From Thiomicrorhabdus immobilis (GTDB lineage Bacteria > Pseudomonadota > Gammaproteobacteria > Thiomicrospirales > Thiomicrospiraceae), in the NCBI RefSeq assembly GCF_021654855.1, contig NZ_AP024202.1, forward strand, positions 310,001 to 374,000: a DNA stretch of 64,000 bases. The letters run 5' to 3'. Made by a program: the position numbers and the translations under genes. The notes beneath the pieces are model-generated. The model had not been told where the DNA came from. It saw only the letters and a program-made list of their open reading frames with translations, and searched no databases. Positions 56,114-64,000 of this stretch are shown here, piece by piece. Numbering within the stretch: position 1 is the first letter of the stretch; every line of letters begins with the position of its first letter.

Positions 56114-59100
56114 GTGAAACAAGAAAATGCTATAAAAAAAATTAGCTCGGATTTAAGGTTTGTTCTATACCTAACAATCATTCTTAGTCTTTTCGCAGTA
56201 TGGTCGTTTGGTAAGGATTTAGTTAAACAGTATCATTTCCTGTACCACTATCAATCCATTCAGTCAGTGATTGATTTAAATAAGGCCATCTCTTTTGAAA
56301 GTGCACGTCGTTTAGTGTTGAATTTTACAAAAAACGATGAACAGTCCAAAGAGGTGGAAGCCCTTTCAAAAGAGACCGATAAACAGTATCAAAAATTCAT
56401 TGAAAACAAGTATCTGTCAGAAGAAGATCGTGCAGATTTAGCCATCTTTCAACGCCACTATACCGATTATATCGCCCTGAGAGGACCGCAGAAAAAGTGC
56501 GTTGAGTACGATGAATGTTTTCAAAAACTTGAAGAACTCAGATATCGAAGCGATATCCTTCGTAAGGATTTGACCGGCCGCTATGAAAGGATGGCTTTAA
56601 AAGTTCCGATTGTTGAACGAGATGTCACCGTAAAGATGCAGCTTTTATCGCATATGATTGTATGGCGGAATGAACTCCATCGAGTTGTCTCTATTATCCG
56701 AAGCTATCAAGAAACTGCGGATCCTTTGATTTTACCTCTGCTTGAACAAGCGAATTATGAATTCAACTCTGAACAAACTTTGTTAAAACAGATGTCGGAG
56801 AGTTATACAGAAGAATTAATCCCTGAAATTCAATTGCAATTGAAGCGTTTAAAGCAAGATTTTAACGAGTTACAGGTGAACTTTACGACTCAAATTCTTG
56901 ATAAAAAGATAACGGTTGCAACGGATAAGCCTTTTAGAGATGGGGTGGGCTTACCTCTTTTGAATGAAGCTGACAAGGCTATCGAGCTGTTTTACCAGCA
57001 TTCATTAAAGCACTATTGCAGCCATTTTAGATACAATATTTTGATCTTGATTGCGGGAATCCTGTTAATTGTTTTTTCTTTAGTGACCGTTGTTAAGGTT
57101 ACTCAAAGAGTTAGGGAAAAAGCATTATTACCCCTCCAGCAAAATGAGGCCATTTTAGCGAGTGCCGCATCCGGTATCATTCAAATCGATGCCAAAGGCA
57201 TCATCAATCGAGTCAATAATAAAGCGCTTGAAATTTTCGGCTATACAGAAAAAGAGATGCTTGGCCAAAATGTCAAAATGCTCATGCCAGCCCCAGAGGC
57301 TCGGCATCATGATGGTTACATACAAAGTCAAGTAAGGACCGGCATTAACAAGATTATCGGTTCTGGTCGAGAGGTTAGAGGTGTTAAGAGTGATGGTGAA
57401 GAGTTCCCGTTACATTTAGCGATAAGCCGTATAGACCAAGAGGATGCGGTTGGCTTTATCGGTATTGTCACTGACCTTACGGAACGTGATAGCGAGCGTT
57501 TAGCCACCCAAACACGTAATAAGCTATTAAGTGCTTTGCGATTAGCCACTGAAGAATTTGTGGCCGATGCTTCTGACAGTACAGGTGTTTGGGACGACCT
57601 TCTTACCTCTTTGTTGGAGATAACGGAGAGTGAATACGGCTTTATTGGCGAGGTGGTCTATGAAGAAGATGGCAAACGCTGTTTAAAGCTACACGCCATT
57701 ACCAATATCTCTTGGGATCAAGAATCTCAAGCCCTGTTTGAAAAACTCAAGTCACAGGATATGTTGTTATGTAACCGTGAGAACATGATTGGTCAAGTTA
57801 TCCATTCGGAAGCAAGAATCATCAGTAATGATGTGAGCCATGACCCTCGTGCTAGTTTCATCCCTCCCGGCCACCCAGAACTAAGACGTTTTATGGGAGT
57901 TCCAATATTCCATGGTTCCGAGTTGATTGGAATGTATGGTATTGCAAATGGAAAGGACGAATATACACATGACTTGGCAGATTTTCTAGAGCCATTCAAC
58001 GCCACTTGCGGTGTTATCGTTGCGGGTATGCAACAAGCTGCAAAACAGAAGGTTTTATTAAAAAACCTTGAAGTTGCCAAGCTAGAGGCAGAGTCTGCCA
58101 TGGTGCTTAAGTCAGACTTTTTAGCGAATATGAGCCATGAAATCCGTACTCCAATGAACGCTATTTTAGGTTTGTCGCATCTGACTTTAAATGCAGGGCT
58201 TAATGAGAAACAGTACGATTACGTAAATAAAATTCATCGTGCGGCCAACAGTCTTTTGCATATTATCAATGATATTTTAGATTTTTCTAAAATAGAGTCC
58301 GGCAAAATGGTGTTGGAAAAAATCCCCGTCCAAATAGAAGAGATCATTGAGGATAGCCTGCTTCCTGTGCAAACATTAGCGGCTCAAAAGCATTTAGAGA
58401 TTTTTGTTACCTTACCTCCAAATTTAAATCATTGTAGTCAACCGCTTCTATTAGGTGATCCGGTAAGGATTGTGCAAATCTTGATTAACCTGTTGAGTAA
58501 TGCTGTTAAGTTTACCGATTCCGGTTATATCGCCTTGGAAATCGAATTGGTTCAACAGCATGAAGATGAATGGCTTATTGACTTCCATGTTCAAGACACC
58601 GGGGTTGGGATGTCGGAGTCACAAGTGGATAAATTATTTGAAGCGTTTACCCAAGCAGATGCTTCAACTACCCGTAAATACGGTGGAACCGGTCTCGGTT
58701 TAGCGATATCTAGAAATTTAGCCAGAGAGATGAGGGGTGATGTCAGCGTCACTAGTGCAGAAAATAGCGGAAGTACTTTTAGCTTACGTATTCCTTTTAG
58801 TAAAGTCGGTAAGGTTCCTGTAGGGGATTGTCCAATCATCACCGAGGTTGTCTGGGTTGTGGATGATGAGCCTATTTCGCTTAATCAGATGCAGGTTCAA
58901 CTTGAAAGCTTTGAGATGAAAGTCAGAACATTTGATAATGGTCTGGCTTTGCTTGAGGCTTTAAAACAGGCTGAAGAATATCCTGACTGGTTATTTATCG
59001 ATTGGATCATGCCCAATATGAACGGCTTTGAAGTGATTCAGCAGATCAAGGTTTTGTATCCTGAGCTGATCGATAGAGTTGTGATGATGTCATTTTATGA

Positions 59101-60310
59101 TTGGAACAAGCTGCAAACCTTAGCGGAATCCAATCATGTTAAATATTGTCTGGCAAAACCGATTTTACCAAGCCATTTTTCTCGTTTGTTTTCCAAAGGT
59201 GATGAATCTGTACAAAGATTTGGTGTGGTTTCAGCCGCGAGTAATGTACCGAATTTTGAAGGGCAACGGATTCTTTTGGTTGAGGATAATCTAATCAATC
59301 AACAGATAGCGGAAGAGTTGCTCAAGCCAACCAATGCGATTATTACGGTTGCGGATAATGGCGAACAGGCTCTTTATCAGCTCACACAAGCCAATATGGT
59401 GTTTGATGCGGTATTGATGGATATACAGATGCCTGTTATGGATGGGATTGAAGCGACACGCCAGATTCGCTCTTATTCGCAGTTTGCTGAATTGCCTATC
59501 ATTGCAATGACGGCCCATGCGTTTAAAGAAGAGATTGACCGCTGTATGAGTGTTGGTATGAACGCCCATGTAACCAAGCCAGTCATTCCGCAAAAGCTGT
59601 ATGCAACATTAAGTGAAATGCTCAATATCACCGAGGCACTTGAGGTGATAGATGACAGTAACGATTCTGATGAAAAGCCATTGCCGCTACCGGAGGGAGA
59701 GGGTTTAAAAGTCTACGAAAGTAGACAGCTTTTAGATGTGGGAGATGAGTTTTTCGAGAAAATGTTATTCACCTTTCTTGAAACACATCAGCAAACTCCA
59801 GAACAGTTGCAACAGTTGATCTTGGCTGAAGATTGGTCTGCAGCTGAACGTGTCGCACATACATTGAAAGGACTTGCTTCAACCCTTGGGTATATTGGCT
59901 TAGAGGAACATTTACAAGAAATCGAAACATTATCGAATCAATGTTCTCTTGAGCTGGGTAAGCCGTCATCCGAAACAAAAGCGTTACTGTTAGCTAAGCT
60001 CTCGTTATTCACTCAAGCTCATAGTGATAGTTGGCAATGTTCCCAAGGGTTTATCAAGTCCTATCTTGAGTCTCGTGATCTTGATCCTAATTATGAAGCC
60101 GAACCTGCGTTTGATGAGGCTAACTGGCTTGATATAAAGACGGTTCTGATTGATTATCTGAAAGACTACGATGGCCAGGTATTGGAATATTGGAAGGAAA
60201 ATTTGGCCATAATCCAGAATGCATTGGGTGAAACAGATTGTTCCAGAATCGAAGCCGCGATTGATAACTTTGAATTTGATGAAGCGATTGGGCTTTTAGA
60301 GTCGAATTAA
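56114..60310 (+). CDS. Hybrid sensor histidine kinase (PAS, GAF, HisKA, HATPase, two REC, HPt)
   Basis: 1398 residues from a GTG with a good ribosome site (AAGGATG). Membrane helices at about 15-33 and 308-330 bracket a helical periplasmic sensor. Then come PAS ([20 protein letters not shown], about 345-455), GAF (about 480-640), H-box [18 protein letters not shown] (His near 676), the ATPase domain ([22 protein letters not shown]), REC1 (about 913-1030, Asp in [12 protein letters not shown]), REC2 (about 1053-1170, Asp in [11 protein letters not shown]) and an HPt domain ([16 protein letters not shown], His near 1250). All phosphorelay parts are in one chain. The adjacent HD-GYP regulator is the likely output. 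Confidence 0.93.
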   Translation: MKQENAIKKISSDLRFVLYLTIILSLFAVWSFGKDLVKQYHFLYHYQSIQSVIDLNKAISFESARRLVLNFTKNDEQSKEVEALSKETDKQYQKFIENKYLSEEDRADLAIFQRHYTDYIALRGPQKKCVEYDECFQKLEELRYRSDILRKDLTGRYERMALKVPIVERDVTVKMQLLSHMIVWRNELHRVVSIIRSYQETADPLILPLLEQANYEFNSEQTLLKQMSESYTEELIPEIQLQLKRLKQDFNELQVNFTTQILDKKITVATDKPFRDGVGLPLLNEADKAIELFYQHSLKHYCSHFRYNILILIAGILLIVFSLVTVVKVTQRVREKALLPLQQNEAILASAASGIIQIDAKGIINRVNNKALEIFGYTEKEMLGQNVKMLMPAPEARHHDGYIQSQVRTGINKIIGSGREVRGVKSDGEEFPLHLAISRIDQEDAVGFIGIVTDLTERDSERLATQTRNKLLSALRLATEEFVADASDSTGVWDDLLTSLLEITESEYGFIGEVVYEEDGKRCLKLHAITNISWDQESQALFEKLKSQDMLLCNRENMIGQVIHSEARIISNDVSHDPRASFIPPGHPELRRFMGVPIFHGSELIGMYGIANGKDEYTHDLADFLEPFNATCGVIVAGMQQAAKQKVLLKNLEVAKLEAESAMVLKSDFLANMSHEIRTPMNAILGLSHLTLNAGLNEKQYDYVNKIHRAANSLLHIINDILDFSKIESGKMVLEKIPVQIEEIIEDSLLPVQTLAAQKHLEIFVTLPPNLNHCSQPLLLGDPVRIVQILINLLSNAVKFTDSGYIALEIELVQQHEDEWLIDFHVQDTGVGMSESQVDKLFEAFTQADASTTRKYGGTGLGLAISRNLAREMRGDVSVTSAENSGSTFSLRIPFSKVGKVPVGDCPIITEVVWVVDDEPISLNQMQVQLESFEMKVRTFDNGLALLEALKQAEEYPDWLFIDWIMPNMNGFEVIQQIKVLYPELIDRVVMMSFYDWNKLQTLAESNHVKYCLAKPILPSHFSRLFSKGDESVQRFGVVSAASNVPNFEGQRILLVEDNLINQQIAEELLKPTNAIITVADNGEQALYQLTQANMVFDAVLMDIQMPVMDGIEATRQIRSYSQFAELPIIAMTAHAFKEEIDRCMSVGMNAHVTKPVIPQKLYATLSEMLNITEALEVIDDSNDSDEKPLPLPEGEGLKVYESRQLLDVGDEFFEKMLFTFLETHQQTPEQLQQLILAEDWSAAERVAHTLKGLASTLGYIGLEEHLQEIETLSNQCSLELGKPSSETKALLLAKLSLFTQAHSDSWQCSQGFIKSYLESRDLDPNYEAEPAFDEANWLDIKTVLIDYLKDYDGQVLEYWKENLAIIQNALGETDCSRIEAAIDNFEFDEAIGLLESN

Positions 60311-60353
60311 GGTTAAGTATCTGAATAGCAGAAAATATTAACTTAGCTGACAA

Positions 60354-60386
60354 TAAAAAACCGCCTAGATTCTGGCGGTTTTTTTA
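60354..60386 (+). terminator. Rho-independent terminator after the hybrid kinase
   Basis: Stem AAAAAACCGCC / GGCGGTTTTTT (60355-60365 with 60374-60384) with an 8-nt loop and a T-run. The A-tract side could also serve the convergent gene at 60432. Confidence 0.9.
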
Positions 60387-60431
60387 TGAGTAATAAAGGG
60401 CAATTAGGTTTTTAACTATGGTTTTTTGCCG

Positions 60432-60995
60432 TTAAACATAGTCGCTACTATCCAACTCTTCCATATCCGTGCTGCTGAAACGACAAACGTTTACGCTAAT
60501 GTAGTCGTCATAGGCGCTACCTGAAGAGACCCAGTTTTTGACCTTGTTCTCAACCGCCTGTGAAAGCACCTTTTCATTCAAAACCAGACAGAAGCCATAC
60601 TTGAATCTTGGGCTTTCATTGGTTTCGACAATGACGTCGCTCCCTTCAACAAATAACTTAACCGTCGCTTCCTGACCAGGCATGGTCACAAAAGCATTGG
60701 CACCATGCTCTTTGATCAAGTTCTGTAATTGGTTGTTGAAATGCATTTTGCTGATAGGGTTGTATTGGTAGTACTCTTGGATTAGGTCTTCAGCACGTTC
60801 GATTAATGACGCTTTCAATGCATCGCTTGAATCGAAGCTTTCATCACCGAGTTCAAAAATAACATAAGCTTGTTGTGACTTCCCTAAGGTTAGTCCCTTG
60901 TCTTCGTGAATGATTAGAGCAGCACCATCTAAAATTTCCTGATAGTTTTCATCAGAAAAATCGTTTAGAGCTTGGGTAAATTGTTCTGCGTTCAT
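60432..60995 (-). CDS. Hypothetical protein downstream of cbbO
   Basis: 187 residues, acidic, no signal peptide and no membrane segment. The predicted make-up is mixed helix and strand (MNAEQFTQALNDFSDENYQEI, QAYVIFELGDESFDSSDALKASL, VNVCRFSSTDMEELDSSDYV). I do not recognise a family or catalytic motif. It is on the same strand as cbbQ-cbbO but lies after their terminator, so it is probably transcribed on its own. Its clean length and ribosome site (AGGAATG) support a real gene. Confidence 0.65.
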   Translation of the reverse strand: MNAEQFTQALNDFSDENYQEILDGAALIIHEDKGLTLGKSQQAYVIFELGDESFDSSDALKASLIERAEDLIQEYYQYNPISKMHFNNQLQNLIKEHGANAFVTMPGQEATVKLFVEGSDVIVETNESPRFKYGFCLVLNEKVLSQAVENKVKNWVSSGSAYDDYISVNVCRFSSTDMEELDSSDYV

Positions 60996-61049
60996 GGTTT
61001 TGCATTCCTAAATGGTTTTGTAATTCGATAATTCTATCAGAATTAAAAA

Positions 61050-61084
61050 TAAAAAAACCTTAGTCAGAGGCTGACTAAGGTTTT
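61050..61084 (-). terminator. Rho-independent terminator of the cbbQ-cbbO operon
   Basis: A 14-bp stem (61054-61067 with 61071-61084; core CCTTAGTCAG / CTGACTAAGG) with a 3-nt loop and a long T-run on the minus strand. It lies 30 bp past the cbbO stop. Confidence 0.9.
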
Positions 61085-61113
61085 AGTTGAGTCAGTTGAA
61101 TTGACTGAAAATA

Positions 61114-63447
61114 TCAAGTTGTCAGGTTGGCAAACAACTGTGGCAGTTTCTCAGGCAGTTTCAAAACATCATCAACAATCGCATAACGGTTCTGTCCAAA
61201 GATATTATGAACATATTTATCCGCATACTGGTCGATCGTTAAGCAGTATGAATGAATCCCGTTACTCTGCAGCTCTTCAACCGCTTTTTTAGCATCTTGT
61301 TTAAGATACTGAGCATCTTGTTCATCGATATCAGCCGGTTCACCATCTGTGATTACCAGCAGTAGTTTTTGCTTACTGTTCTGCTGTTGTAAATAGTGTC
61401 CTGCATGACGCATTGCACCACCCATACGGGTTGATAATCCACCTTTCATACCTGCCAAACGTGCATGAACTTCAGAATCAAATGAATCATCAAACTGTTT
61501 GAAGCGCACATATTGTAAGTCATGGCGTCCATCTGATGAGAAGCCGTGTACTGCAAACTGATCCCCAATACCATTGATCGCATGCGATACTAAAATAGCA
61601 GCTTCCTGAGTGACCTCAAGGATGGTGCGATCTGTATCAGCAATGGTTTCATTGGTTGATTCAGATAAATCCAATAGGATGACCACCGATACCTCACGAG
61701 AACGAATCACGTTTTTCATGGTGATTCTTGGATCAGGTTCTTGTCCCATACGGATTGAAGTGATTGCCTCAACACACGCATTCAAATCCAGTTCATCACC
61801 ATCTTCCAAACGGCGGATACGTTGTAAACCGACCGCTTGCAACTTATCAACAATCTGCTTGATACGGTGGGCAATCCCTTTATTAGCCTCTAAAATACGG
61901 TTATAAAGTTCTGGATCACCTTTTTTAGCGCGACGCTCGTACAGTGTTACCCAGTTTGGACGGTTAAGCTGAACACGGTAATCCCACTCATGATAGTGAT
62001 AAGGATCAGAAACCGGTTCTATCCCTTCCATCTCATTGTAGGAGATACCATTATCTTCATACGGCATCAGTTCTGAGCCTAAAACCCAAACCTCATCATG
62101 GTCAACATCAACCAATTCGGAATCGATCTCATTGATCATTTCCATCACGGATACATGTTTACGCACCGTTTCTTGGTAACCAGATGAACCGGCTTCCATC
62201 TCCGCCCACTCTTCTGACGCCCAAACGAAACGGTTGTCATCACGGTAGCCAAAACGCTGTTTATTCAACTCGGTTAAAGAAACCCATTTATTGGTAGAAA
62301 TGTTCAATACGTTATGTAATAGAATTCCTAAATCCCATGACCATTTCTCATTGTCGAGATTGTCTTCGATTTCAGCATAGAACTTGTCGGCAACAATCAT
62401 CAACTGCTCATCTTGCAAATCGAAGTCTTTGTTCATCAACTTGATTGCAAGCTGCTCAAGACGATAAGCATTTGACTTAGGATCTAAATCGGTCTGCTCT
62501 TGACTCGCTCTAATGACTTTCATCCACAGGTTTCTTAGGCCTGGGAAGTTTTTAATGGCATTGTATTCAACACGGGCATCTTCAATGATTTCAATAAAGA
62601 ACATCTGCTGAGGAGTCAACTGTTCCATTGAAATGGCCGCTTTACTGTACACCAGGTGTGACGCCAAGTGAGCCGCCATCGCACGATACAATTCACCACC
62701 TTTAACGTCGCCTAAATCATTCAAAGCATCCGGTAGGTGCAATGCCATGTTTTGGAAGTAGGGTTTGAAGTCTTCAAAGTCAGCCGCTGCAGGACGAATG
62801 AAAAAATCACGCGCCCAAAACGCACGTAAATAAAAGTTGATTGGTCGATGGTAGTCGATGAACAATGAACCTTTACGTTGTTGCTGGAATACGGCTTTTG
62901 AATCTTCTGATTCCAATCCAAAGTATTTGATTTGCGCAGGGAAATTACGAGCATGTGCTTGCGCTCCCCATTGCGCCCAGCGGCGTAAGCCCGACACGGT
63001 AACCTTGGTCATCATGTCGTCCATGTTTGAAAGCATCGGACGCATACCACGTGGTGTTTTAGAACCAATCTGGTAGATCAAGGCGAGATATTGTCTTGTT
63101 AAATCAATATCGTGGGTTTTTTCCGCAACCATCGGTAATGAGTCTAAAACCAGCGAAATAACTTCACCAGACATAACCGATGAAAGTTTCATGACGGTTT
63201 CATGGATATCATCCAGAATTTCATCATCCACTTTTGCAATGACTTGAGGAACCGCTTCAAGATAGCTGATAACAACATCTTGACCTTTACCAAGGTACGC
63301 AATGGCGTTGGCGTTATCCAGCCACTCTTCACGAGAGTGCTCATTCATGTAGTGAGAAGCTTCTTGGATCAGAGCGTCAAGCATGTCCTCAAGTTGAGGG
63401 ATGCTTTTAATCAGTGATGCTTTGACTTCTTCTAGATCAAAACTCAT
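61114..63447 (-). CDS. cbbO: Rubisco activase subunit CbbO (VWA domain)
   Basis: 777 residues, the usual size of CbbO. The N-terminal three-quarters match CbbO/NorD-type proteins. The C-terminal von Willebrand A domain (from about residue 585) has the MIDAS motif DLSES plus a following Thr and Asp (VVILLDLSESTNE ... DRTILE, LVITDGEPADID). CbbO is the adaptor that binds inhibited Rubisco while the CbbQ ATPase ring removes the bound sugar phosphate. The cbbQ gene lies 67 bp upstream on the same strand. The gap between them holds a palindrome copy. NorD is a paralogue, excluded by the carbon-fixation context rather than by a decisive residue. Confidence 0.9.
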   Translation of the reverse strand: MSFDLEEVKASLIKSIPQLEDMLDALIQEASHYMNEHSREEWLDNANAIAYLGKGQDVVISYLEAVPQVIAKVDDEILDDIHETVMKLSSVMSGEVISLVLDSLPMVAEKTHDIDLTRQYLALIYQIGSKTPRGMRPMLSNMDDMMTKVTVSGLRRWAQWGAQAHARNFPAQIKYFGLESEDSKAVFQQQRKGSLFIDYHRPINFYLRAFWARDFFIRPAAADFEDFKPYFQNMALHLPDALNDLGDVKGGELYRAMAAHLASHLVYSKAAISMEQLTPQQMFFIEIIEDARVEYNAIKNFPGLRNLWMKVIRASQEQTDLDPKSNAYRLEQLAIKLMNKDFDLQDEQLMIVADKFYAEIEDNLDNEKWSWDLGILLHNVLNISTNKWVSLTELNKQRFGYRDDNRFVWASEEWAEMEAGSSGYQETVRKHVSVMEMINEIDSELVDVDHDEVWVLGSELMPYEDNGISYNEMEGIEPVSDPYHYHEWDYRVQLNRPNWVTLYERRAKKGDPELYNRILEANKGIAHRIKQIVDKLQAVGLQRIRRLEDGDELDLNACVEAITSIRMGQEPDPRITMKNVIRSREVSVVILLDLSESTNETIADTDRTILEVTQEAAILVSHAINGIGDQFAVHGFSSDGRHDLQYVRFKQFDDSFDSEVHARLAGMKGGLSTRMGGAMRHAGHYLQQQNSKQKLLLVITDGEPADIDEQDAQYLKQDAKKAVEELQSNGIHSYCLTIDQYADKYVHNIFGQNRYAIVDDVLKLPEKLPQLFANLTT

Positions 63448-63484
63448 AACATTATCCTTTACATTTTATGCTTGGGCCTGGTTG

Positions 63485-63500
63485 TTACCAGGCCTGGTAA
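63485..63500. repeat. Iterated palindrome, 16-bp copy between cbbQ and cbbO
   Basis: TTACCAGGCCTGGTAA, perfect over 16 bp, preceded by a fragment GGGCCTGGTTG. It sits inside an operon, so it is unlikely to be a full terminator. Confidence 0.95.
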
Positions 63501-63514
63501 GAGAGAATCAACTC

Positions 63515-64000
63515 TTATTCAAAAAATGTATCGACCGTTGTTAATAGGGTATCTAAGATATCGTCATCGTCAGTCAATGGTGTTACCAGTGCCATAGTAC
63601 ATGCTTTCTTAGGATCAACACCTTTATTGATTAACTGTCCTGCGTATACCAATAGACGAGTAGACATACCTTCATCTAGACCATGGCCTTTAAGATTACG
63701 TGAACGCTGTGCAATTTGAACTAGCTTTTCAGCCGTCGCCAAATCAATTCCAGCTTCTTTCGCTACGATATCTGCTTCAATCGCTTCTTCTGGGTAATCA
63801 AAGCGGAATCCACCAAAACGCTGCTTAGTTGATTGTTTTAAATCTTTCATCATTGACTGGTAGCCAGGGTTATACGAGATAACCAACTGGAAGTCAGGGT
63901 GTGCTTCAACTAATTCGCCTTTTTTATCCAAAGGTAAAATGCGACGGTGGTCTGTCAACGGGTGAATAACAACCGTAGTATCTTGACGCGCTTCAACAAC
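63515..64000 (-). CDS. cbbQ: Rubisco activase ATPase CbbQ (partial, N-terminus off window)
   Basis: The minus-strand frame is open to the end of the window; the visible part begins with [23 protein letters not shown] and runs to a stop at 63515 (161 residues). [24 protein letters not shown] is the sensor-1 to arginine-finger stretch of MoxR/CbbQ-type AAA+ proteins. The C-terminal helical domain ([15 protein letters not shown]) follows. Walker A and B motifs lie outside the window. CbbQ hexamers use ATP to reactivate Rubisco together with CbbO. Rubisco genes probably lie just beyond position 64000. Confidence 0.9.
   Translation of the reverse strand, partial: VVEARQDTTVVIHPLTDHRRILPLDKKGELVEAHPDFQLVISYNPGYQSMMKDLKQSTKQRFGGFRFDYPEEAIEADIVAKEAGIDLATAEKLVQIAQRSRNLKGHGLDEGMSTRLLVYAGQLINKGVDPKKACTMALVTPLTDDDDILDTLLTTVDTFFE

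Noticed and set aside
60675-60686. ACCAGGCATGGT inside the gene at 60432
   Set aside because: It resembles the iterated palindrome but has a central mismatch that breaks the GGCC core, so it was not counted.

Overview
The window looks like chromosome of a gammaproteobacterial chemolithoautotroph of the Thiomicrospira / Hydrogenovibrio / Thiomicrorhabdus type. This is an inference from gene content. A Rubisco-activase pair (cbbQ, cbbO) and a block of Calvin-cycle and lower-glycolysis genes (transketolase, GAPDH, PGK, pyruvate kinase, class II aldolase) sit beside a marine osmolyte operon (ectABC plus a dedicated aspartokinase) and many c-di-GMP and two-component proteins. I see no rRNA, tRNA, CRISPR array, prophage or intact insertion sequence.

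Layout. 1-3572 (minus): an adhesin-control locus with an OmpA/TSP3 protein, the LapG protease and the LapD c-di-GMP receptor, which is cut by the window edge. 3731-6994 (minus): Rep helicase and an iron-type alcohol dehydrogenase. 7089-14279 (plus): methyltransferase, Tim44-like membrane protein, lipoprotein, TruD, hybrid kinase and MobA. 14321-15841 (minus): HisI and a DEDD exonuclease. 16108-19503: a probable phosphate-starvation lipid-remodelling locus. It has a PlcP-like phosphoesterase (plus) convergent with a BtaA-like enzyme and a GNAT/FemAB-like enzyme (minus). Both promoters carry three 11-bp-spaced PHO-box-like half-sites. 19722-26457: glycerate kinase, then a hybrid kinase co-transcribed with an unusual REC-EAL protein that ends in a domain resembling a periplasmic binding protein. 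26953-33142: ectoine operon ectA-ectB-ectC-ask, extended by an unknown TPR membrane protein and a sodium:solute symporter. 33200-38434: redoxin, diguanylate cyclase, SodB, YcgL, an NDUFA9-like Rossmann protein and Cca. 38532-42934: RND efflux pair. 43313-50788: tkt-gap-pgk-pyk-fba. 51140-60310: poly-HAMP chemoreceptor, CnoX-like thioredoxin/TPR protein, and an HD-GYP response regulator with a 1398-residue hybrid kinase. 60432-64000 (minus): an unknown protein, CbbO, and CbbQ running off the end.

The feature that ties the window together is a perfect 12-bp palindrome, ACCAGGCCTGGT, found 14 times, often extended to 16-24 bp, with at least ten degenerate copies. Chance expectation for a 12-mer in 64 kb is far below one. 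Most copies lie between genes, some in convergent gaps where they could terminate transcription. Others lie inside coding sequence. It behaves like a highly iterated palindrome (compare cyanobacterial HIP1) whose role I cannot assign.

Other points worth following are the PHO-box-controlled PlcP/BtaA/GNAT locus without BtaB, the REC-EAL-binding-protein fusion, a branched RNA-like fold between gap and pgk, and the unknown TPR gene overlapping ask in the ectoine operon.
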